Shown: positions 1-5,238, counted from the first letter of the stretch. The stretch: DNA of 5,475 nucleotides from Pseudomonadota bacterium (GCA_023386635.1 JAEWJH010000084.1:1-5475); one strand, 5' to 3'. The notes: generated by a model not told the origin, from the sequence alone. Numbers and translations are program-made.

Positions 1-52
1 TCTCCGGCCCGCACCCCGGTGCCATGCCTTGCGGCACCACCGACTGCTCCAC
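1..52 (-). CDS. Possible 5' end of a divergent gene of unknown function, cut by the left edge
   Basis: On the minus strand a reading frame opens at GTG (52-50) and stays open to the edge, giving about 17 residues (MEQSVVPQGMAPGCGPE if GTG is read as Met). An in-frame TGA lies five codons upstream of the GTG, so the start cannot be far from here. A GAGG at about 10 bases upstream could be its ribosome binding site. A good minus-strand promoter (127-101) points into it with a leader of about 40 bases, which is the main support. The peptide is too short for me to assign a family. The plus strand is also open across this stretch in more than one frame, so the fragment could instead be the tail of a plus-strand gene ending at the TGA at 82-84. 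A divergent partner next to arsR would be a normal arrangement, but that is inference. Confidence 0.35.
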   Translation of the reverse strand, partial: MEQSVVPQGMAPGCGPE

Positions 53-100
53 TTCAAGAACGCCTCATGAAGCGCCCCTCGTGAACAGGACAGGGATAGG

Positions 101-127
101 ATTATAGGCATATAGGAAGAAAGTCAA
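101..127 (-). promoter_or_regulatory. Putative sigma-70-type promoter for the divergent left gene
   Basis: On the minus strand TTGACT (127-122) is followed after 15 bases by a perfect TATAAT (106-101). The match to consensus is 5/6 and 6/6, but the spacer is shorter than the usual 16-18. Transcription would start near 94, about 40 bases before the GTG at 52. Three ATAGG copies at exact 8-base spacing overlap the -10 element. The call is from motif matching only. Confidence 0.45.
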
Positions 128-159
128 CTCTCTCTCCGCCAGTCTTTCACGACTCCCCG

Positions 160-186
160 TTGACGCGCACCAAATATTTCTATATT
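160..186 (+). promoter_or_regulatory. Putative arsR-arsC-aqpS operon promoter
   Basis: TTGACG (160-165) matches the -35 consensus at 5 of 6 positions. TATATT (181-186) matches the -10 consensus at 5 of 6, with a 15-base spacer. A start about 7 bases after the -10 would fall at roughly 193, only about three bases before the arsR ATG at 196. The surrounding AT-rich stretch contrasts with the GC-rich window, as expected for a promoter. An alternative -10 at the ideal 17-base spacing (TATTCG, 183-188) is a poorer match. Confidence 0.5.
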
Positions 187-194
187 CGTTGAAT
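173..194. promoter_or_regulatory. Candidate ArsR operator over the -10 region
   Basis: Two short perfect inverted repeats overlap here. AATAT-TTCT-ATATT occupies 173-186, and ATTC-GTT-GAAT occupies 184-194. ArsR/SmtB repressors usually bind AT-rich imperfect dyads overlapping their own promoter, and this position would block the -10 and the arsR start codon. Assignment is by position and symmetry. I cannot tell which of the two dyads is the real site. Confidence 0.35.
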
Positions 195-195
195 T

Positions 196-546
196 ATGGA
201 AACGACAGATGCCGTCAACGCGCTTGCCGCGCTCGCGCAGAACCACCGCCTTGCGGTGTTTCGCCTGCTGGTCGCGGCCGGGCCGAACGGCTTGAGCGCC
301 GGCGACATCGCCGCCCGGCTCGGCGTCGCACCGAACACCCTGACCTTTCACCTCGATCGTCTGCGCCACGCCGCGCTGGTCACCGTCCGGCGCGACGGAC
401 GCTCGATGATCTACGCAGCGCGCTTCGATGCGATGAAGGACCTGCTCGGCTTCCTCACCGACGATTGCTGCGGCGGACAGCCCGACATCTGCCAGATGAC
501 GCGCCCGGCCGCGCAGCGCAGCAGAAAGGCCAAGATCTGTGACTGA
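196..546 (+). CDS. arsR: ArsR-family arsenite-responsive transcriptional repressor
   Basis: This 116-residue winged-helix protein has normal ArsR/SmtB length. The helix-turn-helix spans about residues 33-62 (LSAGDIAARLGV, then the recognition helix APNTLTFHLDRLRHAALV), followed by a beta-wing (VTVRRDGRSMIYAA, 62-75). The classical R773-type metal site in the DNA-binding helix (CxCxxC) is absent. Instead cysteines cluster near the C-terminus at C91, C92 and C99, with a further C115, resembling the C-terminal three-cysteine As(III) site described for Acidithiobacillus ferrooxidans ArsR. The expected role is cytoplasmic repression of its own operon, relieved by As(III) or Sb(III). The start is fixed at ATG 196 because an in-frame TGA sits at 190-192, and no Shine-Dalgarno sequence precedes it. 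It overlaps arsC by 8 bases. Family and role are well supported; the ligand site is inferred from the cysteine pattern. Confidence 0.93.
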   Translation: METTDAVNALAALAQNHRLAVFRLLVAAGPNGLSAGDIAARLGVAPNTLTFHLDRLRHAALVTVRRDGRSMIYAARFDAMKDLLGFLTDDCCGGQPDICQMTRPAAQRSRKAKICD

Positions 547-1075
547 CCAGCCCCTCCGCGTCCTGTTCCTCTGCACCGGCAATTCAGCCCGCTCGATGCT
601 CGCCGAGGCGATCCTCAACAAGCTGGGCCAGAACCGCTTTCGCGCCTACAGCGCCGGGAGCAAACCCAAAGGCGCGCCGCATCCACAGACGATCGCGCTG
701 CTGGACAAACTCGGTTACGACACATCCGCGCTGCGCTCGAAATCGTGGCTGGAATTCGCGCAGCCCGGCGCACCGGCTCTCGATTTCATCATCACCGTTT
801 GCGACGACGCCGCCGGCGAGACCTGTCCGGTCTGGCCGGGCAAACCCGCCACCGCGCATTGGGGCATTCCCGATCCCGCCGCCGCGACCGGCAACGACGC
901 CGAGGTCGCGCTCGCCTTCGCCGAGGCCTATCGCCGACTGTTGCAGCGCATCTCGATTTTCGTCGCGCTGCCGTTCGACAAACTGTCGGCCATGAGCTTG
1001 CAGCAGAAGCTGCGCGACATCGGCGCCATTGAGGGCGTCGTGGCAGGCGCGACCGACAAGGCGGCCACCGCGTGA
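539..1075 (+). CDS. arsC: Arsenate reductase, low-molecular-weight phosphatase (thioredoxin-type) family
   Basis: The 178-residue cytoplasmic enzyme would reduce arsenate to arsenite. Near the N-terminus is the CX5R phosphatase-type loop CTGNSARS, with C12 as nucleophile and R18 as oxyanion binder. The two further redox cysteines of this class are C88 and C96 in VCDDAAGETCP, so electrons would pass C12 to C88 to C96 and then probably to thioredoxin. WGIPDP (108-113) carries the general-acid Asp111. The region after about 135 is somewhat longer than in the 131-residue Staphylococcus pI258 enzyme, as is common in Gram-negative homologues. It starts at GTG 539, with AAAGG (525-529) nine bases upstream inside arsR. 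Its 3' end shares GTGA with the start of aqpS, so the three genes should be translated as a coupled operon. The reductant partner is inferred, not seen. Confidence 0.92.
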   Translation: MTDQPLRVLFLCTGNSARSMLAEAILNKLGQNRFRAYSAGSKPKGAPHPQTIALLDKLGYDTSALRSKSWLEFAQPGAPALDFIITVCDDAAGETCPVWPGKPATAHWGIPDPAAATGNDAEVALAFAEAYRRLLQRISIFVALPFDKLSAMSLQQKLRDIGAIEGVVAGATDKAATA

Positions 1076-1764
1076 CGGACGCCGGCCGCTCGCGCGCGCT
1101 GGCGGCCGAAGCGCTCGGCACCGCCCTCCTGCTCGCGACCGTGATCGGATCGGGCGTGATGGGCGAGCGCCTGTCGGGCGGCAATGTCGCGCTCGCTCTG
1201 CTCGGCAACACGCTGGCGACCGGCGCGATCCTGACAGTGCTGATCACGGTGCTGGGGCCGATCTCCGGCGCGCATTTCAATCCGGCCGTGAGCCTCGCGG
1301 AAACCGTGCTGGGCCGGATCGGCTGGCGATTGGCCTGCGGTTATGTCGCCGCGCAAATCGCCGGCGCGCTGATCGGCGTCGCGCTGGCGCATGCGATGTT
1401 CGATCTGCCGGTGCTGCAACTCGCGACCAGGCTGCGCAGCGGCCCCGGACAATGGCTGGCGGAAGTCGTCGCCACCTTCGGGCTGATCCTGACCATTTTC
1501 GGCTGTGGCGCCCGCGCGCCGGCGGCGACAGCGGCGGCGGTCGGCCTCTACATCACCGCGGCCTACTGGTTCACCGCGTCGACATCATTCGCCAATCCGG
1601 CCGTGACGATCGCACGCGCCGGCTCCAACACATTCGCCGGCATCGCCCCGGGCAATGTGATCGCCTTCATCCTCGCGCAGCTGACCGGCACGCTGATTGC
1701 CGTCGCGCTGGCGCGATGGCTGTGGTCGTCACCCGCGCCTGCTACGCGGCCTGGCCCGCATTGA
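1072..1764 (+). CDS. aqpS: Aquaglyceroporin (MIP family), probable arsenite channel
   Basis: This 230-residue integral inner-membrane protein has the MIP layout of two half-repeats, each with three hydrophobic helices and one NPA re-entrant loop. The first NPA is in SGAHFNPAVS (N70-A72). The second is in FANPAVTIAR (N175-A177), followed by the conserved selectivity-filter Arg182. Hydrophobic segments lie at about 10-30, 40-62, 84-108, 128-146, 152-170 and 195-217. In Sinorhizobium meliloti an aqpS gene inside the ars operon replaces the arsenite pump, with arsenite made by ArsC leaving through the channel down its gradient. The same logic fits here because the gene overlaps arsC by 4 bases and no ArsB or Acr3 is visible. 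It starts at GTG 1072 by translational coupling, with no clear Shine-Dalgarno. Its last 23 bases overlap the 3' end of the opposing monooxygenase gene. A water or glycerol channel is the alternative. Confidence 0.88.
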   Translation: MTDAGRSRALAAEALGTALLLATVIGSGVMGERLSGGNVALALLGNTLATGAILTVLITVLGPISGAHFNPAVSLAETVLGRIGWRLACGYVAAQIAGALIGVALAHAMFDLPVLQLATRLRSGPGQWLAEVVATFGLILTIFGCGARAPAATAAAVGLYITAAYWFTASTSFANPAVTIARAGSNTFAGIAPGNVIAFILAQLTGTLIAVALARWLWSSPAPATRPGPH

Positions 1765-3004
1765 CCTGCTGCTTGTTCACCTGTTCCCTGGCGAAGCCGG
1801 CCTTGGCCGCATAGCCGCGCACGATCGCCTTGCGGTCCTCATAGGACAGCACGTCGTCGATATTGGTGAAGCCGTCGGGGGCGCGCTCCTCGACCGCGTC
1901 GATCACGCCTTCCGGCCCGCCGCCACGATTCGATTTCACGATATGCGCGGTCATCGGCAGGCGCTCCTGCTCATAGGCCCACAGCGCCTGGAACACATTA
2001 TCGGCGTCGCGCAGACGGTCCGCGAGGCAGCGCGCATCGAGAATCGCCTGCGACGCGCCGTTGGAGCCGACCGGATACATCGGATGTGCGGCATCGCCGA
2101 GCAGCGTGACGCGGCCGTGCGACCAGTGCGGCAGCGGATCGCGGTCGCACATCGGATATTCCCAGAACTCTGGTGTCGATTCGATCAGCGCCTTGGCGTC
2201 CACATAGGGAATGCTGAAGCGCTGCACATGCGGCATCAGATCCTCGAACCGGCCGAGCCGGGACCAGTCCTCTTTCTTCGGCGGCGCGCCGCCCTCGCCG
2301 ACTTTCACCAGCACCGCCCAGTTGGTGAGCGGACGATCCTCGCGCGCACCCTCGCCGATCGGATAAATGACGAGCTTGCCGGCCATGCCGCCGGCAATCA
2401 CCATCGAGCGGCCGGTGAGGAATTTCGGCCAGTCGATCGCGCCGCGCCACAGCATCGAGCCGTTCCAGCGCGCCGGACCTTCGTTGGGGTACAGCGTCTC
2501 GCGCACCACCGAATGGATGCCGTCGGCGCCGATCAGAACGTCGCCGCGCACGCTCAGACGATGCGAGCCGTCGCGGCCGAAGAAATAAGCGATGACGCCG
2601 GCCTCGTCCTGCGTGAACGCGCCGAGCCGGTGGCCGGTGTGGATGCGCGATTCACCGAGGCGGGTACGGACCGCCTGATAGATCACCGCCTGCAACCGGC
2701 CGCGATGAATCGAGAACTGCGGATAGTCGAAGCCGGCGTCGGTGCCGCGCGGCTCGCGCCAGATCTCCTGGCCCATGCGGTTGGTGTAGAACAGCTCGTG
2801 GGTGCGGATGCCGACGGCGTCGAGGCGCGGCAGCAGACCGAGGTCGGCCAATTCCTTGATCGCGTGCGGCAGCGTGTTGATGCCGACGCCGAGCTCGCGG
2901 ACCTGATCGGCCTGCTCGTAAATCTCGCACTCGATCCCGCGCGCATGCAGCATCAACGCGGTGGTCAGACCACCGATGCCGCCTCCGACAATAATCGCCT
3001 TCAT
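1742..3004 (-). CDS. PhzS-like FAD-dependent monooxygenase (group A aromatic hydroxylase)
   Basis: The product is a 420-residue soluble flavoprotein. The FAD Rossmann motif GGGIGG is at residues 7-12, with E30 expected to bind the FAD ribose. The DG motif (GADGIHSVVR) is at 159-168 and the second FAD motif (LLGDAAHPMYP) at 301-311. Several stretches recall Pseudomonas PhzS, the 5-methylphenazine-1-carboxylate 1-monooxygenase: the THELFY and EPRG region, YPQFSIHRGRLQ, the DWSRLGRFED segment, and YPMCDRDPLPHW before the GD motif. Such enzymes use NAD(P)H and O2 to hydroxylate aromatic rings. No phenazine or aromatic-degradation genes are nearby, so the substrate is unknown. The start at ATG 3004-3002 has GAAGG about eight bases upstream. 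The gene is monocistronic, insulated upstream by a terminator, and its stop overlaps aqpS tail-to-tail. The class is secure; the exact reaction is not. Confidence 0.9.
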   Translation of the reverse strand: MKAIIVGGGIGGLTTALMLHARGIECEIYEQADQVRELGVGINTLPHAIKELADLGLLPRLDAVGIRTHELFYTNRMGQEIWREPRGTDAGFDYPQFSIHRGRLQAVIYQAVRTRLGESRIHTGHRLGAFTQDEAGVIAYFFGRDGSHRLSVRGDVLIGADGIHSVVRETLYPNEGPARWNGSMLWRGAIDWPKFLTGRSMVIAGGMAGKLVIYPIGEGAREDRPLTNWAVLVKVGEGGAPPKKEDWSRLGRFEDLMPHVQRFSIPYVDAKALIESTPEFWEYPMCDRDPLPHWSHGRVTLLGDAAHPMYPVGSNGASQAILDARCLADRLRDADNVFQALWAYEQERLPMTAHIVKSNRGGGPEGVIDAVEERAPDGFTNIDDVLSYEDRKAIVRGYAAKAGFAREQVNKQQVNAGQAA

Positions 3005-3052
3005 CGCACTGCCTTCATCAACACCACGGCTGCTGCCGTAACCTCAAGCCGC

Positions 3053-3081
3053 ATCATCGGAAATGCACGGCCTCGGAGCAA
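3053..3081 (-). promoter_or_regulatory. Weak candidate promoter for the monooxygenase gene
   Basis: On the minus strand TTGCTC (3081-3076) and GATGAT (3058-3053) are separated by 17 bases. They match consensus at only 3/6 and 4/6. The position, about 40 bases of leader before ATG 3004, is sensible, and the -35 abuts a 24-bp inverted repeat. A weak promoter next to a dyad would fit a regulated gene, but the motif match alone does not prove it. Confidence 0.22.
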
Positions 3082-3082
3082 C

Positions 3083-3106
3083 CGTTAACCATGCTCGTGG
3101 TTGACG
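3083..3106. repeat. 24-bp inverted repeat, candidate operator upstream of the monooxygenase gene
   Basis: Arms CGTTAACCA (3083-3091) and TGGTTGACG (3098-3106) are complementary at 8 of 9 positions around a 6-base centre. The dyad lies about 80 bases upstream of the monooxygenase start and just before the terminator hairpin. Its size resembles TetR- or LysR-type operators. No regulator gene is in the window, so the operator role is inference. Confidence 0.4.
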
Positions 3107-3110
3107 CACG

Positions 3111-3138
3111 AAAAAGCCCCGGCGAACCGGGGCTTTTT
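3111..3138 (-). terminator. Strong intrinsic terminator of the small secreted-protein gene
   Basis: A perfect 12-bp inverted repeat has arms AAAAAGCCCCGG (3111-3122) and CCGGGGCTTTTT (3127-3138) around a 4-base loop. On the minus strand it gives a GC-rich stem capped by a UUCG loop and followed by a T-run, starting 64 bases after the stop at 3202. Because both flanks are A/T tracts it would also work on the plus strand. It separates the secreted-protein gene from the downstream monooxygenase gene on the same strand. Confidence 0.9.
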
Positions 3139-3201
3139 GCCACTGAAGGCGGCAGCTTCGCGCAACGCACGGAGCGCGGAGCGCCGTGTTCGGCGATTGG
3201 C

Positions 3202-3525
3202 TTACGGGCAGAACCAGAGGGCGCCGACGGTGATGCAGCCACGGCGGCTCCAGTCACCCGGACGGCGGTCGTAACGGTGCCAGCCATGCGGCGCCGAGTG
3301 ATAGCGGCCGCCCGCACGATAGTGATGACGACGCGGCGGCGGCGCATGACGCATGCGCGCCGGCGGGCCGCGGCGGCCGTCATGACGACGCGGCGCGTAT
3401 TGAATTTGCGTCAACAATCCGTCGACGGACTGCGCGACGGGCGACGTCGCCGGTGCGGCGCTCGCGGGCGCGGCGGCGGCGAGCGAAACGAAAGCGGCGG
3501 AAGCCAGGGCAATCAATATTTTCAT
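3202..3525 (-). CDS. Small secreted Arg/His-rich protein of unknown function
   Basis: The 107-residue product begins with a signal peptide (MKILIALASAAFVSLAAAAP, likely cleaved after ASA at about residue 23), so it should be exported to the periplasm or beyond. The mature part is hydrophilic and strongly basic. Residues 43-95 are packed with Arg, His, Pro, Gly and Tyr, including seven histidines. The C-terminus is RRGCITVGALWFCP with cysteines C97 and C106, which could form a disulfide. Short exported proteins with a Trp-His-Arg-Tyr stretch and a Gly-Cys...Trp-Phe-Cys-Pro end recur, to my recollection, in Bradyrhizobium and Rhodopseudomonas without a known function. The start at ATG 3525 has AGAGGA about 12 bases upstream, and a strong terminator follows. 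It appears to be a single-gene transcript. Metal or polyanion binding is possible from composition but unproven. Confidence 0.8.
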   Translation of the reverse strand: MKILIALASAAFVSLAAAAPASAAPATSPVAQSVDGLLTQIQYAPRRHDGRRGPPARMRHAPPPRRHHYRAGGRYHSAPHGWHRYDRRPGDWSRRGCITVGALWFCP

Positions 3526-3594
3526 TGTGAACTGTGATCCTCTTTGACGTGCGCTGTCTTGTTAAACGTCCAGCGTCGCCAAACCCTGCGGCAC

Positions 3595-3608
3595 AAAGAT
3601 GAATCTTT
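3595..3608. repeat. Short perfect inverted repeat in the spacer at 3526-3702
   Basis: AAAGAT-GA-ATCTTT is a perfect 6-2-6 dyad about 70 bases upstream of the small secreted-protein gene and about 95 bases beyond the 3' end of the ferredoxin-reductase-like gene. It could be a regulator site for the former. It lacks the GC stem and T-run of a terminator. No gene is evident in this 177-base spacer. Confidence 0.25.
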
Positions 3609-3702
3609 CTCCACTGTGCTGTGCCGAACTGACGCAGAAGCGCAGGGAGATTGTGAACGTTTGGTCAGCCGGCCCAATCGATCATAACTGCCGACCGCCG
3701 AC

Positions 3703-4929
3703 TCAACCCTGCAGAAATTTCTTCAGATCGAACGCAAGATCGGCGGCCTGCGCCGCGGACAGCAATTTGCCTTCGCCCATGCTGCGACGGCCGAACATGT
3801 GATCGCCCGGCTTGTTGACGGATTCGATCGCGAGCAGCGTGCCCCCGCCAAAGCAGAAGATCGAGAACGCGCCGGACGCGGCGTCGCCACGCACCACCGT
3901 CGTATCGTGGCCGTCGGCGATGCCGACGATCTGCAATTTCTGATCGCCCTGATCGCTCCAGAACCACGGCACCGCCGCGTAAGGCGCGCTGCTCTTGCCG
4001 GTGATGCGGTCCGCCACCGCCTTGCCCTGGTCGTTGGCGTTCTGCACCGACTCGAGCCGCATTGATCTCCGGCCATGCACGCTCGGAAACTGCGCGCAGT
4101 CGCCGATCGCCGAGATGTTGGGATCGGAGGTCAGCAGTCGGTCGTCGACGACGATGCCATCGCCGGTGGCAAGTCCGGCTTCCTTCGCGATCTCGATGTT
4201 CGGCACGACGCCGATCGAGACGATCACCATGTCGGCGGGGATGCGCTCGCCGTCCGCGGTCTCGACCGCGACCGCGCGGCCGTTCTCGCCGATCACCGCC
4301 GTCGCGCGCGCGCCGAAGCGGAAGTGCGTGCCGCCCTTCTGGTGCCACCCGGAGAAATGCTGCGACATGCCGGGCGAGACGACGCGGCTCATCACCCGCT
4401 CGGTCATCTCCAGCACGGTGACGGACTTGCCCTGCGCGGCGGCCACCGCGGCAAACTCCAGTCCGATGAAGCCGGCGCCGATCACGACGATGTTCTGCGC
4501 CTGCGCCAGCCGCGGCCTGAGCGCATCGGTCTCCGCCAGCGTGCGGATATACAGAACGCCGTCGAGGTCCGCGCCCGGCAGCGGCAGCAGCCGGTTGCGC
4601 GCGCCGAGGGCGAGCACGAGATGGTCGTAGGCCAGCGTCTCGCCGGTTCCCAGCGTGACGCGCCTGGCGGCGGGATCGATCGCGGTCAGGCGCGCCTGCG
4701 GCATCAGCTCGATGCGGTTGTCGCGGTAGAAGGAGTCCGGCCGCAGCCACAGCGTCTCCAGCGCCATCTTGCCCTGCAGATAGGCTTTCGACAGCGGCGG
4801 CCGCTGATAAGGCAGCCCGGCCTCGTCGCCGATCAGGACGATGCGGCCATCGAACCCGTTGTGACGCAGCGAGGCGGCGGTCTGCACGCCGCCATGCCCC
4901 GCACCCGCAATCACTACCGTCTGCGCCAT
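3703..4929 (-). CDS. Ferredoxin/rubredoxin-type FAD-dependent NADH reductase
   Basis: The 408-residue cytoplasmic flavoprotein would pass electrons from NADH through FAD to a small iron-sulfur protein. The N-terminal FAD motif is GAGHGG (residues 9-14). YQRPPLSKAYL (41-51) is characteristic of the putidaredoxin/palustrisredoxin reductase group. A second Rossmann motif, GAGFIGLE (151-158), is followed by acidic E174, favouring NADH over NADPH. The second FAD contact is IGDCA (275-279), and a C-terminal reductase domain (from about YAAVPWFWSDQ, 317) completes the fold. The start ATG 4929-4927 has GGAG about nine bases upstream and puts the FAD motif in its normal place. The frame is open for 80 more codons upstream, but that stretch shows no family character. 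No ferredoxin, P450 or Rieske oxygenase partner is in the window, so the redox partner is unknown. It resembles the reductase serving CYP199A2 in Rhodopseudomonas. Confidence 0.9.
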   Translation of the reverse strand: MAQTVVIAGAGHGGVQTAASLRHNGFDGRIVLIGDEAGLPYQRPPLSKAYLQGKMALETLWLRPDSFYRDNRIELMPQARLTAIDPAARRVTLGTGETLAYDHLVLALGARNRLLPLPGADLDGVLYIRTLAETDALRPRLAQAQNIVVIGAGFIGLEFAAVAAAQGKSVTVLEMTERVMSRVVSPGMSQHFSGWHQKGGTHFRFGARATAVIGENGRAVAVETADGERIPADMVIVSIGVVPNIEIAKEAGLATGDGIVVDDRLLTSDPNISAIGDCAQFPSVHGRRSMRLESVQNANDQGKAVADRITGKSSAPYAAVPWFWSDQGDQKLQIVGIADGHDTTVVRGDAASGAFSIFCFGGGTLLAIESVNKPGDHMFGRRSMGEGKLLSAAQAADLAFDLKKFLQG

Positions 4930-5092
4930 CCGGAAACCGCTCCGATCATCCCGTGCTCGATGCGCAAGACCGCACCGGGTGGGCCGCGCCGGCGGCACGT
5001 TTCCCCAGAACCACCCCGAAATCAAGAACGGACCGCCCGCCGCACCGCGTTGCAGCACGCCGGATTCACAGCAGGAGAATCGCTGAGGGACG

Positions 5093-5127
5093 CTTGATGC
5101 AAGAGGTTTGATGAGCCTTGATGAGGC
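5093..5127 (+). repeat. CTTGATG direct repeats, including a 10-bp tandem pair
   Basis: CTTGATG occurs at 5093-5099 and 5117-5123, with the variant TTTGATG at 5107-5113. The last two lie in a 10-base tandem, TTGATGAGCC then TTGATGAGGC (5108-5127). The spacing of about one helical turn would place bound protein on one DNA face. The function is unknown. Confidence 0.5.
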
Positions 5128-5194
5128 TTGCGTGGCGCGCCGTGCTTCTTCATCATGACGACAAGACACGACCGAGCCGACAACGACAGAAACG

Positions 5195-5238
5195 ACATCA
5201 AGGCAAAGACTTCAAGGCACAGACATCAAGACGTAAAG
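5195..5238 (+). repeat. Three degenerate 14-16 bp tandem repeats upstream of the binding-protein gene
   Basis: Units ACATCAAGGCAAAG (5195-5208), ACTTCAAGGCACAG (5209-5222) and a 16-base variant (5223-5238) lie head to tail, with a remnant ACCAAGCC after them. CATCAAG in units one and three is the reverse complement of the CTTGATG repeats about 80 bases upstream. The block ends 39 bases before the start codon, so it may lie in the 5' untranslated leader. Confidence 0.5.

Noticed and set aside
189..542. A TTG-initiated plus-strand frame overlapping arsR
   Set aside because: It is a +2 shadow of arsR with extreme Arg/Pro content; the arsR frame carries the helix-turn-helix and cysteine motifs.
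1697..3088. A 463-codon open frame on the plus strand
   Set aside because: It lies antisense to the clearly homologous FAD monooxygenase and is His/Arg/Ala-rich without family motifs, a typical shadow in GC-rich DNA.
3091..3537. A 148-codon plus-strand frame across the terminator and secreted-protein gene
   Set aside because: It starts just before and runs through a strong hairpin terminator and is antisense to a gene with a clear signal peptide.
3599..3802. A 67-codon plus-strand frame
   Set aside because: It overlaps the 3' end of the reductase gene by 100 bases, has no ribosome binding site I can see, and shows no recognisable motif.
4075..5097. A 340-codon plus-strand open frame
   Set aside because: It is antisense to the ferredoxin-type reductase and has skewed Arg/His/Asp composition with no recognisable domain.
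4930..5169. An 80-residue N-terminal extension of the reductase
   Set aside because: The FAD motif must lie near the N-terminus in this family, ATG 4929 has a ribosome binding site, and the extension lacks signal-peptide or domain character.
5195..5238. Possible CRISPR-like repeats
   Set aside because: The units are only 14-16 bases, degenerate, and head to tail without spacers.
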